From contig CAZDEF010000050.1 in assembly GCA_964504385.1 (NCBI GenBank), positions 1-18,597 on the forward strand: a stretch of 18,597 bases of DNA, in the 5' to 3' direction. The translations under genes and the position numbers were made by a program. Below, piece after piece: positions 6,456 through 12,912 of the stretch. Source of the DNA: Limiplasma sp964504385 (GTDB taxonomy: Bacteria; Bacillota; Clostridia; Christensenellales; Aristaeellaceae). Each line of letters starts with the position of its first letter. The first letter of the stretch is position 1. The notes beneath the pieces are model-generated. The model had not been told where the DNA came from. It saw only the letters and a list, made by a program, of their open reading frames with translations, and searched no databases.

Positions 6456-6715
6456 AGGTGTTACAGGTACGAAACCATGTGGTGGAGCGGCTTGTGGTGC
6501 GACGCGACGACGGCTATGCCAGAGCGATCAACGTGAACCATAGACCCTGCTGTGGCAGGCAGGTGCGCGACGATGCCACATGGGGATAATGATACTTCCT
6601 CACGGCTCCGTAATGACTGACGGGGAGTTCCTGCGGTATGCGCTTGTCCGGGGGACGGCGGTACTGGTGGGGCTATGATGCGATAAAGCTGATTGCAGCC
6701 TGTAACACCTTTTTT
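6456..6715 (+). ncRNA. Candidate structured RNA of about 260 nt, family not recognised
   Basis: The segment is far more GC-rich than its surroundings and has nested complementarity. The outer stem is 12 bp (6456-6467 with 6699-6710) and runs straight into six T (6710-6715), so closing it would also make a terminator. Inside, CCATGTGG (6475-6482) pairs with CCACATGG (6576-6583). Further in lie CTATG/CATAG (6514-6518 with 6539-6543) and CCTGC/GCAGG (6546-6550 with 6555-6559) with loop TGTG. In the second half, CTCCGT (6606-6611) pairs with ACGGGG (6620-6625), and GTCC/GGAC (6646-6649 with 6653-6656) closes a GGG loop. No plus-strand frame in it has a ribosome site. It lies between the sigma-like and tnpW-like genes. 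It does not look to me like SRP RNA, RNase P, tmRNA, 6S or a group II intron domain. Confidence 0.6.
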
Positions 6716-6756
6716 AACTTCACTCGTGGCATATGAAAAGAAATGGAGGCTTATCA

Positions 6757-6936
6757 ATGCACGATATAAGAGAACATTGTGATACCAGCATCAAGATTCA
6801 CCATCTGTTGGAAACGCAATCCACATACAAGCTGAACGGGAAAGTTTTTGTGGTCACTCCAGTTTTTCGCAAGGAGGCTCCCGAAACTCTTGGAAGCATT
6901 CTGTTTAAGCTGATGCAATCAGAATTTGCGCAGTAG
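6757..6936 (+). CDS. TnpW-like small transposon-encoded protein
   Basis: The protein has 59 aa. ATG at 6757 follows GGAGG (6745-6749) at seven bases. The central and C-terminal part (TYKLNGKVFVVTPVFRKEAP, then ETLGSILFKLMQSE) has the pattern of the TnpW family found next to serine recombinases in Tn4451-like elements and many ICEs: a short beta-hairpin, a K/SxET step and an amphipathic helix. The function of TnpW is not established. It ends 86 bp before the recombinase start, with the recombinase promoter in that gap. The leader upstream comes directly off the 3' end of the candidate RNA. Confidence 0.7.
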   Translation: MHDIREHCDTSIKIHHLLETQSTYKLNGKVFVVTPVFRKEAPETLGSILFKLMQSEFAQ

Positions 6937-6949
6937 AGTTGCCTCATCC

Positions 6950-7008
6950 ATGACAACGACGTTCAAACGTGGTATAACCAGTCTGTAGAGGCTGATTGTT
7001 TGAACGTC
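6950..7008 (+). promoter_or_regulatory. Recombinase promoter with paired inverted-repeat operator
   Basis: ATGACA (6950-6955) and TATAAC (6973-6978), 17 bp apart, form a credible promoter for the recombinase gene. A perfect 11-bp inverted repeat, GACGTTCAAAC (6958-6968) and GTTTGAACGTC (6998-7008), straddles it. The left arm is in the -35/-10 spacer; the right arm is in the leader, just before the ribosome site (7012-7018). The arm centres are 40 bp apart, close to four helical turns. The left arm would not be transcribed, so this fits a DNA operator better than an mRNA hairpin. Confidence 0.6.
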
Positions 7009-7022
7009 AGAGAGGAGGAACT

Positions 7023-8732
7023 ATGAAACGGTCAGGTAATCAAAAAATACGGGAAAGCACAGCTTTTCTATACGAACGCATCTCTCGCGACGATAATCTG
7101 GAAGGCGACAGCTACAGCGTAGCCAATCAGAAAAAGCTGCTTACGAAGGTTGCCAAAGAGAAGGGCTATACCAATCTTGTCCACTTCTTTGATGACGGCA
7201 TTTCAGGTGTCACGATGAACCGCCCTGGTTTTCAGGAAATGCTTCAGGAAATTGAAAAAGGTCACGCGGCAGCCGTTTTCGTCAAAGATCTCTCGCGCCT
7301 CGGACGCAACTACATTGAGGTTGGACGCCTGACCGAAGAGTTCTTTCCGGAGCACGCTGTCAGACTCGTTGCGGTTTCGGATGGCATTGACACCGATGAA
7401 GGAGAAAACGAGCTTGCACCAATTCGCAATCTTTTCAATGAATGGTATGCCAGAGATATCAGCAAGAAGCGCCGGATCAGCAATAAAATCCGCGGTACAT
7501 CCGGCGAGCCTTTGGGCCAGCCTCCATATGGCTATATCAAGGACCCAGCTAACCCCAAACGTTGGATCGTGGATGAGGAAGCTGCCCGTGTTGTCAAACG
7601 CATTTTTGCAATGAGTTTGGATGGCGTAGGAACCGATCAGATTGCATCAGTTTTCGAACAGGAGCACATTCTTGCTCCCACGGCCTACTGGCAAAGCAAG
7701 GGCGTACAGCGTCCCAGCAGGCAGAAGGAAGGAACCATAGCTGGCTGGACTTCTGGTACCATCGTAAAGATGTTGTCCAAACGCGAGTATTGTGGCGATA
7801 TTGTCAACTTCAAGACGTATAGCAAATCTTACAAGAACAAAAAGCGCCTGCCCAATGATCCCGATAATATGTCCATCCATATGGATGTTCATGAGCCTAT
7901 CATTGGTCGTGCAACATGGGAAAAGGTGCAGGAAAAGCGTGGGAAAACACGCAAACGCAAATGTCAGGGCGGCGAGAAAAACATGTTTTCCGGCCTGCTG
8001 GTATGTGCGGATTGCGGATGCAACCTCAATTACCATTTTAACCAGCGTAATCACGAAATTCGCTATTTCAACTGTTCCAATTACAACAGCACCAAGGGGA
8101 CTTGCACTTCTACGCACTACATCCGTATGGATTTTCTGGAGCAGGTGATATTAAGTGAGATTCGTCGGCTGACCAGGTTTGCCAGTCAATACGAAAGTGA
8201 CTTCGTTAAGGCGGTTATGGGGCATTCTCAGCAAGCTGTTCTTCAGGAAAAAGCGTATCGGGAAAAGGAACTGGCCAAACTCATGCAGCGAGATCAGGAG
8301 CTGGATCGGCTGTTTGAAAGGCTGTACGAGGACAATATCACCGGAAAGATTTCTGACGAACGCTTTGAACGGATGAGCGCAAGCTATGAAAAAGAGCAGG
8401 CCGAACTTGCTGAAACGATCAAAAAAGCGAAACTGGAGTTGGAAAAGCACAGCAGTCAAGCAATGACTACGGACGCTTTTATCGCTGTAGTACGCAAGTA
8501 CACTCGTGCAAAAAAGCTCACACCGCGTATGCTCAACGAGCTGATTCAGCGCATCGAAGTGCATCAGGCCGAAAAACTGGATGGCGTTCAAGTGCAGCGA
8601 CTCACAATCCATTACAACTGCGTTGGAACACTGGACATTCCCGATGAGCCTACACTGGAAACACCTAAAGTAGTGATGCAAACCCGCAAGGGTGTTCGTG
8701 TAGCCTACGAGCCTTCGGGTTCAGCCATCTGA
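7023..8732 (+). CDS. Large serine recombinase (TndX/TnpX-like, DUF4368), apparently intact
   Basis: The protein has 569 aa. ATG at 7023 follows GAGGAGG at a good distance. The N-terminal catalytic domain spans about 13-150, with FLYERISRDD (nucleophile Ser21), DDGISGVTMNRPGF, VKDLSRLGRNYIEVGR and NEWYARDIS. The Recombinase domain (about 165-290) begins GEPLGQPPYGY. A zinc ribbon (about 325-370) has CADCGC and CSNYNSTKGTC. A coiled coil (about 400-475) is followed by a DUF4368 region (about 480-545). It lies at the edge of the mobile region beside the tRNA operon, with tnpW upstream, the usual place for the integrase of a serine-recombinase ICE. It would cut and rejoin att sites through a Ser-DNA intermediate, typically at a two-base core. 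Length and motifs are complete, so it may still be active. Confidence 0.95.
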   Translation: MKRSGNQKIRESTAFLYERISRDDNLEGDSYSVANQKKLLTKVAKEKGYTNLVHFFDDGISGVTMNRPGFQEMLQEIEKGHAAAVFVKDLSRLGRNYIEVGRLTEEFFPEHAVRLVAVSDGIDTDEGENELAPIRNLFNEWYARDISKKRRISNKIRGTSGEPLGQPPYGYIKDPANPKRWIVDEEAARVVKRIFAMSLDGVGTDQIASVFEQEHILAPTAYWQSKGVQRPSRQKEGTIAGWTSGTIVKMLSKREYCGDIVNFKTYSKSYKNKKRLPNDPDNMSIHMDVHEPIIGRATWEKVQEKRGKTRKRKCQGGEKNMFSGLLVCADCGCNLNYHFNQRNHEIRYFNCSNYNSTKGTCTSTHYIRMDFLEQVILSEIRRLTRFASQYESDFVKAVMGHSQQAVLQEKAYREKELAKLMQRDQELDRLFERLYEDNITGKISDERFERMSASYEKEQAELAETIKKAKLELEKHSSQAMTTDAFIAVVRKYTRAKKLTPRMLNELIQRIEVHQAEKLDGVQVQRLTIHYNCVGTLDIPDEPTLETPKVVMQTRKGVRVAYEPSGSAI

Positions 8733-8764
8733 AAATCCTGCATCATTCTCTGTATAAAAAGAAA
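8733..8764. other. Probable element/chromosome boundary (att site region)
   Basis: These bases separate the recombinase stop from the tRNA-operon terminator. They switch from element to chromosomal context and hold no gene. The attachment-site core is expected here, but its partner end is outside the window, so it cannot be fixed. Confidence 0.35.
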
Positions 8765-8798
8765 TATCCTTATAGGATTTTCAAATCCTATAAGGATA
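8765..8798 (-). terminator. Intrinsic terminator of the tRNA operon
   Basis: A perfect 16-bp stem (8765-8780 with 8783-8798) and tiny loop is followed on the minus strand by TTTCTTTTT. It lies 7 bp beyond the CCA end of tRNA-Leu. There is no T-run on the plus side, so it serves the tRNA operon rather than the recombinase. Confidence 0.88.
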
Positions 8799-8805
8799 CT
8801 CACAA

Positions 8806-8892
8806 TGGTGCGGGAAACAGGACTTGAACCTGCAAGTACGTACGTACACATGAACCTGAATCATGCGCGTCTGCCAATTCCGCCATTCCCGC
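8806..8892 (-). tRNA. tRNA-Leu (anticodon CAG)
   Basis: This is an 87-nt cloverleaf with encoded CCA (8806-8808). The acceptor begins GCGGGAA. The anticodon stem CATGA/TCATG carries loop TTCAGGT. The long variable arm is rich in GTAC repeats, as expected for a class II leucine tRNA. It is the last gene of the operon and the one nearest the mobile element. Confidence 0.95.
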
Positions 8893-8923
8893 AGAATGCC
8901 TTCTCGGGCTAGGAGAAGGACTT

Positions 8924-9008
<85 letters not shown>

Positions 9009-9046
9009 ATGTTTGTTACAATCTTTCCGAGCCACTGGAAAGAAGG

Positions 9047-9122
9047 TGGAGCCGGCGACGGGAATCGAACCCACAACCTGCTGATTACAAATCAGCTGCT
9101 CTGCCAATTGAGCTACACCGGC
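9047..9122 (-). tRNA. tRNA-Thr (anticodon TGT)
   Basis: This is a 76-nt cloverleaf with encoded CCA. The anticodon stem GCTGA/TCAGC has loop TTTGTAA, and the acceptor pairs GCCGGTG with CGCCGGC. Confidence 0.95.
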
Positions 9123-9148
9123 ATGACAGCTCAGGCGAGAGAGAAGAA

Positions 9149-9225
9149 TGGCGACCCGGAAGGGGCTCGAACCCTCGACCTCTAGCGTGACAGGCTAGCG
9201 CTCTAACCAACTGAGCTACCGGGCC
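9149..9225 (-). tRNA. tRNA-Asp (anticodon GTC)
   Basis: This is a 77-nt cloverleaf with encoded CCA. The anticodon stem CTAGC/GCTAG has loop CTGTCAC, and the acceptor pairs GGCCCGG with CCGGGTC. Confidence 0.95.
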
Positions 9226-9231
9226 ATGTGC

Positions 9232-9307
9232 TGGTGGGCCTTCAGGGATTTGAACCCCGGACCGACCGGTTATGAGCCGGCTGCTCTAACCGCTGAGCTA
9301 AAGGCCC
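9232..9307 (-). tRNA. tRNA with CAT anticodon, probably tRNA-Ile2 (lysidine-modified)
   Basis: This is a 76-nt cloverleaf with encoded CCA. The anticodon stem GCCGG/CCGGT has loop CTCATAA. The acceptor GGGCCTT carries C4-G69 and C5-G68, known recognition pairs for TilS, which converts the CAT anticodon to read AUA isoleucine codons. The overall sequence, with TTTAGCTCAG after the acceptor and GGCTCATAACC in the anticodon arm, resembles Bacillus tRNA-Ile2 more than elongator Met. Elongator tRNA-Met is the alternative. Confidence 0.85.
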
Positions 9308-9325
9308 ATAATCATGAAGAAAAAA

Positions 9326-9400
9326 TGGTGACTCCTAGGGGATTCGAACCCCTGTAACCGCCGTGAAAGGGCGGTGTCTTAACCACTTGACCAAGGAGCC
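9326..9400 (-). tRNA. tRNA-Glu (anticodon TTC)
   Basis: This is a 75-nt cloverleaf with encoded CCA. The anticodon stem CCGCC/GGCGG has loop CTTTCAC, and the acceptor pairs GGCTCCT with AGGAGTC. Confidence 0.95.
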
Positions 9401-9417
9401 ACACATACGCCGCAAAC

Positions 9418-9494
9418 TGGTCGGGGTGAAGGGATTCGAACCCCCGGCCCCATGCTCCCAAAGCACGTGCGCTACCAGACTGCGCTACACCCCG
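9418..9494 (-). tRNA. tRNA-Pro (anticodon TGG)
   Basis: This is a 77-nt cloverleaf with encoded CCA. The anticodon stem CGTGC/GCATG has loop TTTGGGA, and the acceptor pairs CGGGGTG with CACCCCG. It is the first gene of the operon. Confidence 0.95.
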
Positions 9495-9526
9495 TATAAG
9501 AGCGGCCCGCACAGGCGACGTTGATT

Positions 9527-9555
9527 ATTATATTCAAAACCCCTATCCTTGTCAA
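9527..9555 (-). promoter_or_regulatory. Consensus sigma-A promoter of the tRNA operon
   Basis: On the minus strand TTGACA (9550-9555) and TATAAT (9527-9532) are separated by exactly 17 bp, about 30 bp before tRNA-Pro. Both hexamers match the consensus perfectly, as expected for a stable-RNA operon. Confidence 0.93.
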
Positions 9556-9640
9556 GCACTTTTTTAAATTTTTCTGCAAAGTTTTTTCGGCTGCCTGCGG
9601 GATGCTTGGCGGGCCGCAGCCCTCCAAGTGTGATCGTATC

Positions 9641-9657
9641 GACCGGCTTTGCCGGTC
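9641..9657. other. Short GC hairpin downstream of the aldo/keto reductase gene
   Basis: GACCGGC/GCCGGTC closes a TTT loop about 44 bp beyond the reductase stop. No T-run follows on the minus strand, so its role as a terminator is doubtful. The rest of 9556-9700 shows no gene. Confidence 0.35.
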
Positions 9658-9700
9658 GGGCGAGCCGCTGGCGAGCTTTTTCGACGGTCCGAGAGGGCGC

Positions 9701-10636
9701 TTATGCGCTCACCGCGGCCAGCGCGTCCGTCTCCTCCTGCGTCAGGCGGAAGGTGAGCGCCAGCGCGTTGCTCTGCGCCTGCGCCGGGGTCTTCATGCCA
9801 GCGATCACCACGCTGCCCGGCAGATGATCCAGTATGAAGCGCACAGCCACCGCCGCCACCGGCACATGGTGCGCATCTGCGATGGGGCGCATGGCTTCCA
9901 CGATGCGCAGGTTCTTGTGCAGCTTGTCGCCGTAGAAATTGTCGTACACGGCGCGGCTGCGGCGGTCGTTGCTTTCAAAATGCACGTCCGCGCCGTATTT
10001 GCCGGTCAGGATGCCCTGCCCCAGACTTCCCCATGTGAGCGGGGCGATCGCCATGGCGCGGGAGATGGCCAGCATATCCTGCTCCGTGTCGCGATGGGCC
10101 AGACTGTAGTGGTTCTGAAAGGTGGCGATGTCCTGCGCGTAGGGGCGGAACGCTTCCGCCTGCTCCGGCGTTACATTGCTCAGGCCGATGGCGCGGATCT
10201 TGCCCGCCTGTTTGTGGCGCAGCAGCGCCTCCATGATGGCCTCCGCAGGCGTTACGCCGTCCAGATAGTGGATCTGATACAGGTCGATGTAGTCGCTGCC
10301 CAGATTGCGCAGGCTGCGGTGCAGCGCCGCTTCGATGTAGGCGGGCGAATTGTCGTAAAAGGTCTTGCCGTCTTCCACGCGCACGCCGAATTTGGTGGCG
10401 ATCACCACGCGGCCGCGCACATCGCGCAGCACTTCGCCCATGTTCTGTTCCGATCTGCCAAGGCCGTAGGTATCAGCCGTATCGAAAAAATTCACCCCCA
10501 GCTCGAATGCGCGGCGGATCGCGCCCTCAATCTGCGCGTGATCCACATGGCCCCAGCCGTATTCGCCGGCAGGGCAGCCGCCCGCACACAGGCGGGAGAC
10601 GGGAAGGTCAATGCCTTTCAAAGCGATGGTTTCCAA
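9701..10636 (-). CDS. Aldo/keto reductase
   Basis: The protein has 311 aa. The start is TTG at 10636, with AAAGGA nine bases upstream. It is an NAD(P)H-dependent aldo/keto reductase of the (alpha/beta)8 barrel type. The catalytic tetrad is visible: Asp52 and Tyr57 in FFDTADTYG, Lys82 in ATKFG and His123 in YQIHY. Later segments IGLSNVTPEQ and the TWGSLGQGILTGKY strand are typical of the YhdN/PdxI-like part of the family that acts on small aldehydes or ketones. The true substrate cannot be read from the sequence. It follows rsmF by 14 bp on the same strand and probably shares its transcript. Length is normal. Confidence 0.93.
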   Translation of the reverse strand: METIALKGIDLPVSRLCAGGCPAGEYGWGHVDHAQIEGAIRRAFELGVNFFDTADTYGLGRSEQNMGEVLRDVRGRVVIATKFGVRVEDGKTFYDNSPAYIEAALHRSLRNLGSDYIDLYQIHYLDGVTPAEAIMEALLRHKQAGKIRAIGLSNVTPEQAEAFRPYAQDIATFQNHYSLAHRDTEQDMLAISRAMAIAPLTWGSLGQGILTGKYGADVHFESNDRRSRAVYDNFYGDKLHKNLRIVEAMRPIADAHHVPVAAVAVRFILDHLPGSVVIAGMKTPAQAQSNALALTFRLTQEETDALAAVSA

Positions 10637-10650
10637 AGCGAATCATCCTT

Positions 10651-11985
10651 TCACGGCCTGCGCAGGCCCTTGGGATAGTGGTTCTTGAGCTGGCCGCCGC
10701 TGGCCTTGCCAAAGCCCAGCGCCAGCCCCTGATATACCGGCAGACACCAGCCGGAAAGCGTCTCCGGCGCGGCGATCGCTTCACCGCTCTGGTAGCGCAG
10801 CGCTTCTGCACGGCTGAGCGGCAGGCAGGGCATGGCCTGCGGCGGCAGCGCGATGGCCAGCGCATGGTCTGGCGCGAACACCTTGCCCTTCAGCGTGCCC
10901 AGCTGCAGCCCGGCGCGCAGCACCCGGATCCCCTTCAGGGGCGGCAGGTCGGGCGCGCACAGCAGCGTGTCGCCCATCTGGGTGTTGGCCTGCGGCAGCA
11001 GCGGCAGCCCTTTGGCAAAGGTCTGATAGGCCGCCAGCAGCGCTTTGTCCGGTTTGGACAGCTGCTGCGCGGCGGGGGTGAACCGGTCGCCGCACGCGCC
11101 GGGGGCTTTGGCAAACTGCGCCACAAAATGCCCCTCGCCCTGCAGCTCATGCGGATAAAGGTGCGCCAGCCCGTCCGGCGCTTCCAGCGCGCGCCCTTCG
11201 CCGATCGGCAGGGAAAAGGGCACGGCGGTCAGTTCCGGAAAGGTTTGAAGCAACCACGCGGCTACGTCCTCGTTTTCCTCGCGGTTGAGGGTGCAGGTGG
11301 AGTACACCAGCCGCCCGCCGGGCTTGAGCATGCGCACGGCGCTCTGCAGGATATGCCGCTGACGCGCGGCGCAGCCTGCCGGGGCGGCTTCGCTCCATTC
11401 CCCGCGCGTTTCCGGATGGCGGCGGAACATGCCCTCGCCGCTGCAGGGAGCATCCACCAGAACGGCGTCGAAGCTCTCCGGCCACAGGGGCGCCAGCTTT
11501 TCGGGCTCTTCGCTCACCACCAGCGCGTTGGCAATGCCCATGCGTTCGATGTTGCGGCTGAGGATCCTTGCGCGGGAGGGAACGGGCTCGTTGCACACCA
11601 GCAGCCCTTCGCCGCACAGCGCGTCGGCGATCTGCGTGCTCTTGCCGCCGGGCGCGGCGCACAGATCCAGCACGCGCTCGCCGGGGCGGGGATCCAGCAC
11701 CGCCACAGGGGCCATGGCGCTGGGCTCCTGAATGTAGTACGCGCCCGCCTCGTGCAGCGGATCCAGTCCGGCGGCGCTGTCCACGGAGAGATAGCGCCCG
11801 CAGTCGGGGTTCCATGGCACGCATTCGCCAAAGCCGTCCAGCGCTTCAGGCGGCACGGGCTTGCGGGGATTGAGACGAACGCCGCGCTGGTAAGGCTGCT
11901 CCAGCGCGGCAAAATAAGCGTCCGCATGCGTTCCCAGCTGGGCGCGCATGCGGGCGACGAAGGCTTCGGGCAGGGGATGGGTCAT
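10651..11985 (-). CDS. rsmF: 16S rRNA m5C methyltransferase, RsmF/NOL1-NOP2-Sun family
   Basis: The protein has 444 aa. ATG at 11985 follows AGGGAG. It is a SAM-dependent cytosine-C5 RNA methyltransferase. The N-terminal segment about 1-90 includes GVRLNPRK and YIQEPSA. SAM motif I is LDLCAAPGGKS (106-116). The two conserved cysteines are Cys181 in DAPCSGEG and Cys231 in STCTLNREEN. The C-terminal 170 residues form the RsmF-type RNA-binding extension, ending in a PUA-like region. RsmF relatives methylate 16S rRNA. The start overlaps the stop of the upstream membrane-protein gene (ATGA), so the two are translationally coupled. RsmB and YebU-like paralogues are alternatives, but the long C-terminal extension favours RsmF. 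Confidence 0.9.
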   Translation of the reverse strand: MTHPLPEAFVARMRAQLGTHADAYFAALEQPYQRGVRLNPRKPVPPEALDGFGECVPWNPDCGRYLSVDSAAGLDPLHEAGAYYIQEPSAMAPVAVLDPRPGERVLDLCAAPGGKSTQIADALCGEGLLVCNEPVPSRARILSRNIERMGIANALVVSEEPEKLAPLWPESFDAVLVDAPCSGEGMFRRHPETRGEWSEAAPAGCAARQRHILQSAVRMLKPGGRLVYSTCTLNREENEDVAAWLLQTFPELTAVPFSLPIGEGRALEAPDGLAHLYPHELQGEGHFVAQFAKAPGACGDRFTPAAQQLSKPDKALLAAYQTFAKGLPLLPQANTQMGDTLLCAPDLPPLKGIRVLRAGLQLGTLKGKVFAPDHALAIALPPQAMPCLPLSRAEALRYQSGEAIAAPETLSGWCLPVYQGLALGFGKASGGQLKNHYPKGLRRP

Positions 11986-12881
11986 GCGTTGTATCTCCCT
12001 TTGTCAATGGGCTGCGGGTACACCGGCTCGTGAAAGGCCTGCGCTACGTCCACCGTGGACTGCAGGTCGTGAATGGTGGGGCGGTCCTCATCCTCCATGC
12101 TCACGAAGGTGCGCGCGCGGCGCGCCAGCCGGGACAGGCGGGTGGGGGTCTGCTGCTCCTGCCCCTCGCGCACGGTGAAGGGGCGGAAGCCGGGCGACTG
12201 CACCACAGGAACGGCGCGCTCCTGCACGGCTTCTTCGTCCGTCTGCAGGCCGAAGGTCTGACGCATGGCGTCCTCATTCAGGCCCGGATGCGGCGACAGG
12301 TAGGAGGCGGAAGGAGTGTACAGCTGCTGGGGCGGAACGGCGGGCGCGAAGCCTGCCTGAATATCGTGGTAAAGGGTGGCGGGCTCGGGGCGGGGCGCGC
12401 CGAAAGCGGGGGTCTCCTCCGGCTGCCAGTCGGGCATGACCGGGCCGTCATCCTCCCACAGGAAGGCATCCTCGTCAAAGACGGGCTCCGCTTCCTGCAC
12501 GGGCGCATAGGTCTGCGTCCTGTCCGTTGTGGGATCGCACACCATGCCGCGCTCATGCAGCGGCGCATAGACAGGGACGTTCACCGGGCGGTACACCTGC
12601 GTTTCATCATGGGCCTGCGGCGCGGGGGCGGCTGGCTGCGGGCGGCGGCGGTGCAGGCGGCTGCGCCACACATAGTCCGGCCGCCAGCGGAAAAAATAGA
12701 TGATCAGATCCGCCGCTATCCCGACGATGCACAGCGCCGCAGCCAACTGCAGCCAGTGCGCGCTGAAAAAACGATACATCGCATCGCCGCTGTCGCTGTT
12801 GATCAGCGCCCACAGGCGGGTGATGATCGCGCGGATCCAGCCAAGCATCAGCGAGAGGATCGTGGTGATAAAGCTTCTCAT
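11982..12881 (-). CDS. Uncharacterised membrane protein in the cdaA-cdaR operon
   Basis: The protein has 299 aa. ATG at 12881 follows AAAGGAAA on the minus strand. The N-terminus (1-27) is hydrophobic and possibly amphipathic. A clear transmembrane helix follows at about 44-68 (LQLAAALCIVGIAADLIIYFF). A basic patch comes next (RSRLHRRR), then about 200 residues of proline- and acid-rich, probably disordered sequence. The tail has a basic RLSRLARRAR patch and the acidic SMEDEDRP. No enzyme motif is visible and I do not recognise the family. It lies 31 bp after cdaR and overlaps rsmF, so it is made with the c-di-AMP synthase pair. A scaffold or regulator at the membrane is a guess. Confidence 0.8.
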   Translation of the reverse strand: MRSFITTILSLMLGWIRAIITRLWALINSDSGDAMYRFFSAHWLQLAAALCIVGIAADLIIYFFRWRPDYVWRSRLHRRRPQPAAPAPQAHDETQVYRPVNVPVYAPLHERGMVCDPTTDRTQTYAPVQEAEPVFDEDAFLWEDDGPVMPDWQPEETPAFGAPRPEPATLYHDIQAGFAPAVPPQQLYTPSASYLSPHPGLNEDAMRQTFGLQTDEEAVQERAVPVVQSPGFRPFTVREGQEQQTPTRLSRLARRARTFVSMEDEDRPTIHDLQSTVDVAQAFHEPVYPQPIDKGRYNA

Positions 12882-12912
12882 TCAGGTTTCCTTTCAGGGG
12901 TTCCTTCCGTGC

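Noticed and set aside
6452..6586. A plus-strand frame (YQVLQVRNHVVERLVVRRDDGYA...) through the candidate RNA
   Set aside because: It looks somewhat protein-like, but it has no start with a ribosome site and crosses several perfect stems. It is kept only as an alternative to the RNA reading.
6461..6757. A 98-codon minus-strand frame across the candidate RNA
   Set aside because: It has no ribosome site and no family resemblance, and it starts at the tnpW start region. The palindromic pairing explains the segment better.
6958..7008. Inverted repeat read as an intrinsic terminator after the tnpW-like gene
   Set aside because: No T-run follows, and a promoter lies between the arms, so an operator is the better reading.
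9312..9512. Minus- and plus-strand short frames across the tRNA cluster
   Set aside because: They are chance frames over tRNA genes, a familiar source of spurious proteins (VAQSGSARA..., NHRS/ESNPQP-type peptides).
9521..12033. Long plus-strand frames opposite the aldo/keto reductase and rsmF
   Set aside because: They are shadows of real minus-strand genes with intact catalytic motifs; the shadow products are Arg/Gln/Gly-rich with no recognisable domain.
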